Positions 7,087 to 7,874 of a DNA stretch of 7,874 nt are shown here, one piece after another; positions within the stretch are counted from its first letter, which is position 1; the number at the start of each line of letters is the position of its first letter. The stretch is from Spirochaeta sp. Lineage in GTDB: Bacteria; Spirochaetota; Spirochaetia; Spirochaetales_E; Spirochaetaceae_B. Made by a program: the position numbers and the translations under genes. The stretch spans positions 1-7,874 of the forward strand of contig JAUUYD010000092.1 in NCBI GenBank assembly GCA_030590585.1. Direction: 5' to 3'. The notes below the pieces were generated by a model, which was not told the DNA's origin, ran no database searches, and was given only the letters and a program-made list of their open reading frames with translations.

Positions 7087-7874
7087 ATGTCCGCCTTCGT
7101 CGACGAGACCCGTTTCGAGGTCCGGTCCGGCGACGGCGGTGCCGGCAGCTCTTCCTTCCGCCGTGAAAAATATGTTCCCCGAGGCGGCCCTGACGGCGGT
7201 GACGGCGGTAAGGGCGGCAACGTCGTATTTATCACCCGCAGAAACCTTTCCACTCTTGCCCATACCAGGGGAAAATCTGTTTTAAAAGCCAGGCACGGCG
7301 AAGCCGGCCGGGGTAAAAAAAAGCATGGTAAAAATGGTGATGACATCATCATCCCCGTACCTCCGGGAACCATAATAAGCGATACTGAAACCGGTGAAGT
7401 TCTCCGTGATTTCTCATCAAACATAGAGGGAGAGGAATGGATCTGTCTGGAAGGCGGAAAGGGAGGACTCGGGAATTGGCATTTTCGGACATCAAGGAAT
7501 CAAAGCCCCACATATTTTCAGGATGGAAAACCGGGAATAAACCGGGATATCAGTCTTGAACTGGCTTTGATAGCCGATATCGGTCTTGTCGGTATGCCAA
7601 ACGCCGGAAAATCAAGTCTTATAAACGCACTTACCGCGGCAAATTCAAAGGTTGGTGCATATCCCTTCACAACAAAAATACCGAGTCTTGGAGTTCTCAG
7701 ACGCGGTGAAACGGAAGTTGTCATAGCCGACATACCCGGAATCATTGAGGGTGCTTCGAAAGGGGCTGGATTGGGGCATGAATTTCTACGGCATATCGGC
7801 CGATCAGGGTCTTTGGCATATATGACAGATCTGGGAGAAGAAGATCCTTCCCATGCCGTGAAGCTTCTGGAAGA
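7087..7874 (+). CDS. obgE: GTPase Obg/CgtA, 3'-truncated by the window
   Basis: Obg is an essential GTPase that binds the 50S subunit and acts in ribosome assembly and stress/growth control. The first 262 codons are present and the frame is still open at the window edge. Residues ~4-160 are the glycine-rich Obg fold, beginning FVDETRFEV and including RREKYVPRGGPDGGDGGKGG and EGGKGGLGNWHF. The GTPase domain follows, with the P-loop GMPNAGKSS (169-177), switch I YPFTTK (192-197) and switch II DIPGIIEG (215-222). The NKxD motif would lie beyond the window. ATG 7087 yields the normal family N-terminus. The ribosome binding site is weak (GAGAG at the end of rpmA), and the six-base gap suggests coupling to rpmA. 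It is in the same reading frame as rpmA, separated from it only by TGA CAT CCG. Confidence 0.96.
   Translation, partial: MSAFVDETRFEVRSGDGGAGSSSFRREKYVPRGGPDGGDGGKGGNVVFITRRNLSTLAHTRGKSVLKARHGEAGRGKKKHGKNGDDIIIPVPPGTIISDTETGEVLRDFSSNIEGEEWICLEGGKGGLGNWHFRTSRNQSPTYFQDGKPGINRDISLELALIADIGLVGMPNAGKSSLINALTAANSKVGAYPFTTKIPSLGVLRRGETEVVIADIPGIIEGASKGAGLGHEFLRHIGRSGSLAYMTDLGEEDPSHAVKLLE

Noticed and set aside
7131..7216. Repeated GACGGCGGT-like units as a DNA repeat
   Set aside because: They encode the conserved glycine-rich GGPDGGDGGKGG segment of the Obg domain, so they reflect protein sequence and codon choice.
7029..7424. 131-codon minus-strand frame opposite obgE
   Set aside because: Its Pro/Ser-rich composition is the reverse complement of the Gly-rich Obg codons, so it is a shadow.

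Overview
The window is a run of co-directional, plus-strand housekeeping genes with tight spacing and no sign of mobile DNA, phage, CRISPR, tRNA or rRNA. The order is carB (5'-truncated by the window edge), an uncharacterised 569-residue protein, argS, a 242-base structured intergenic region, rplU, prp, rpmA and obgE (3'-truncated by the window edge). Base composition is moderate. The style of ArgRS (SSPNTNKPLHLGH and KMKSREGTVV motifs), the rplU-prp-rpmA-obgE order and the type of large hypothetical protein between carB and argS suggest a free-living spirochaete (Spirochaetota). That placement is inference from remembered family features, not from a search.

Bases 1-4115 hold the last ~790 codons of the large subunit of carbamoyl-phosphate synthetase. 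It ends in tandem stops (TAG TGA) and is followed 12 bases after the second stop by an acidic/basic, mostly helical protein of unknown function. Bases 4116-5927 hold arginyl-tRNA synthetase, which starts with TTG behind a good Shine-Dalgarno sequence. CarB supplies carbamoyl phosphate for arginine and pyrimidine synthesis and ArgS charges arginine, so the cluster has a loose arginine/nucleotide theme. This may be only a housekeeping neighbourhood.

Bases 5928-6169 are non-coding and rich in GC inverted repeats. They contain a perfect 10-bp long-range stem enclosing a GUGA-tetraloop hairpin, a hairpin abutting that stem, a good candidate sigma-70 extended -10 promoter, and a small GC hairpin in the predicted rplU leader. 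This is the least explained part of the window.

Bases 6170-7874 form a ribosome-assembly operon: L21, the Prp cysteine protease, L27 and the Obg GTPase. prp and rpmA overlap by 11 bases, and obgE begins six bases after the rpmA stop in the same frame. In Firmicutes, Prp removes an N-terminal extension of L27. Here Prp keeps its His/Cys dyad, but L27 starts directly with the mature-type N-terminus and an in-frame stop just upstream excludes an extension. That mismatch is the clearest biological puzzle in the coding part. I found no convincing new multi-gene system here.
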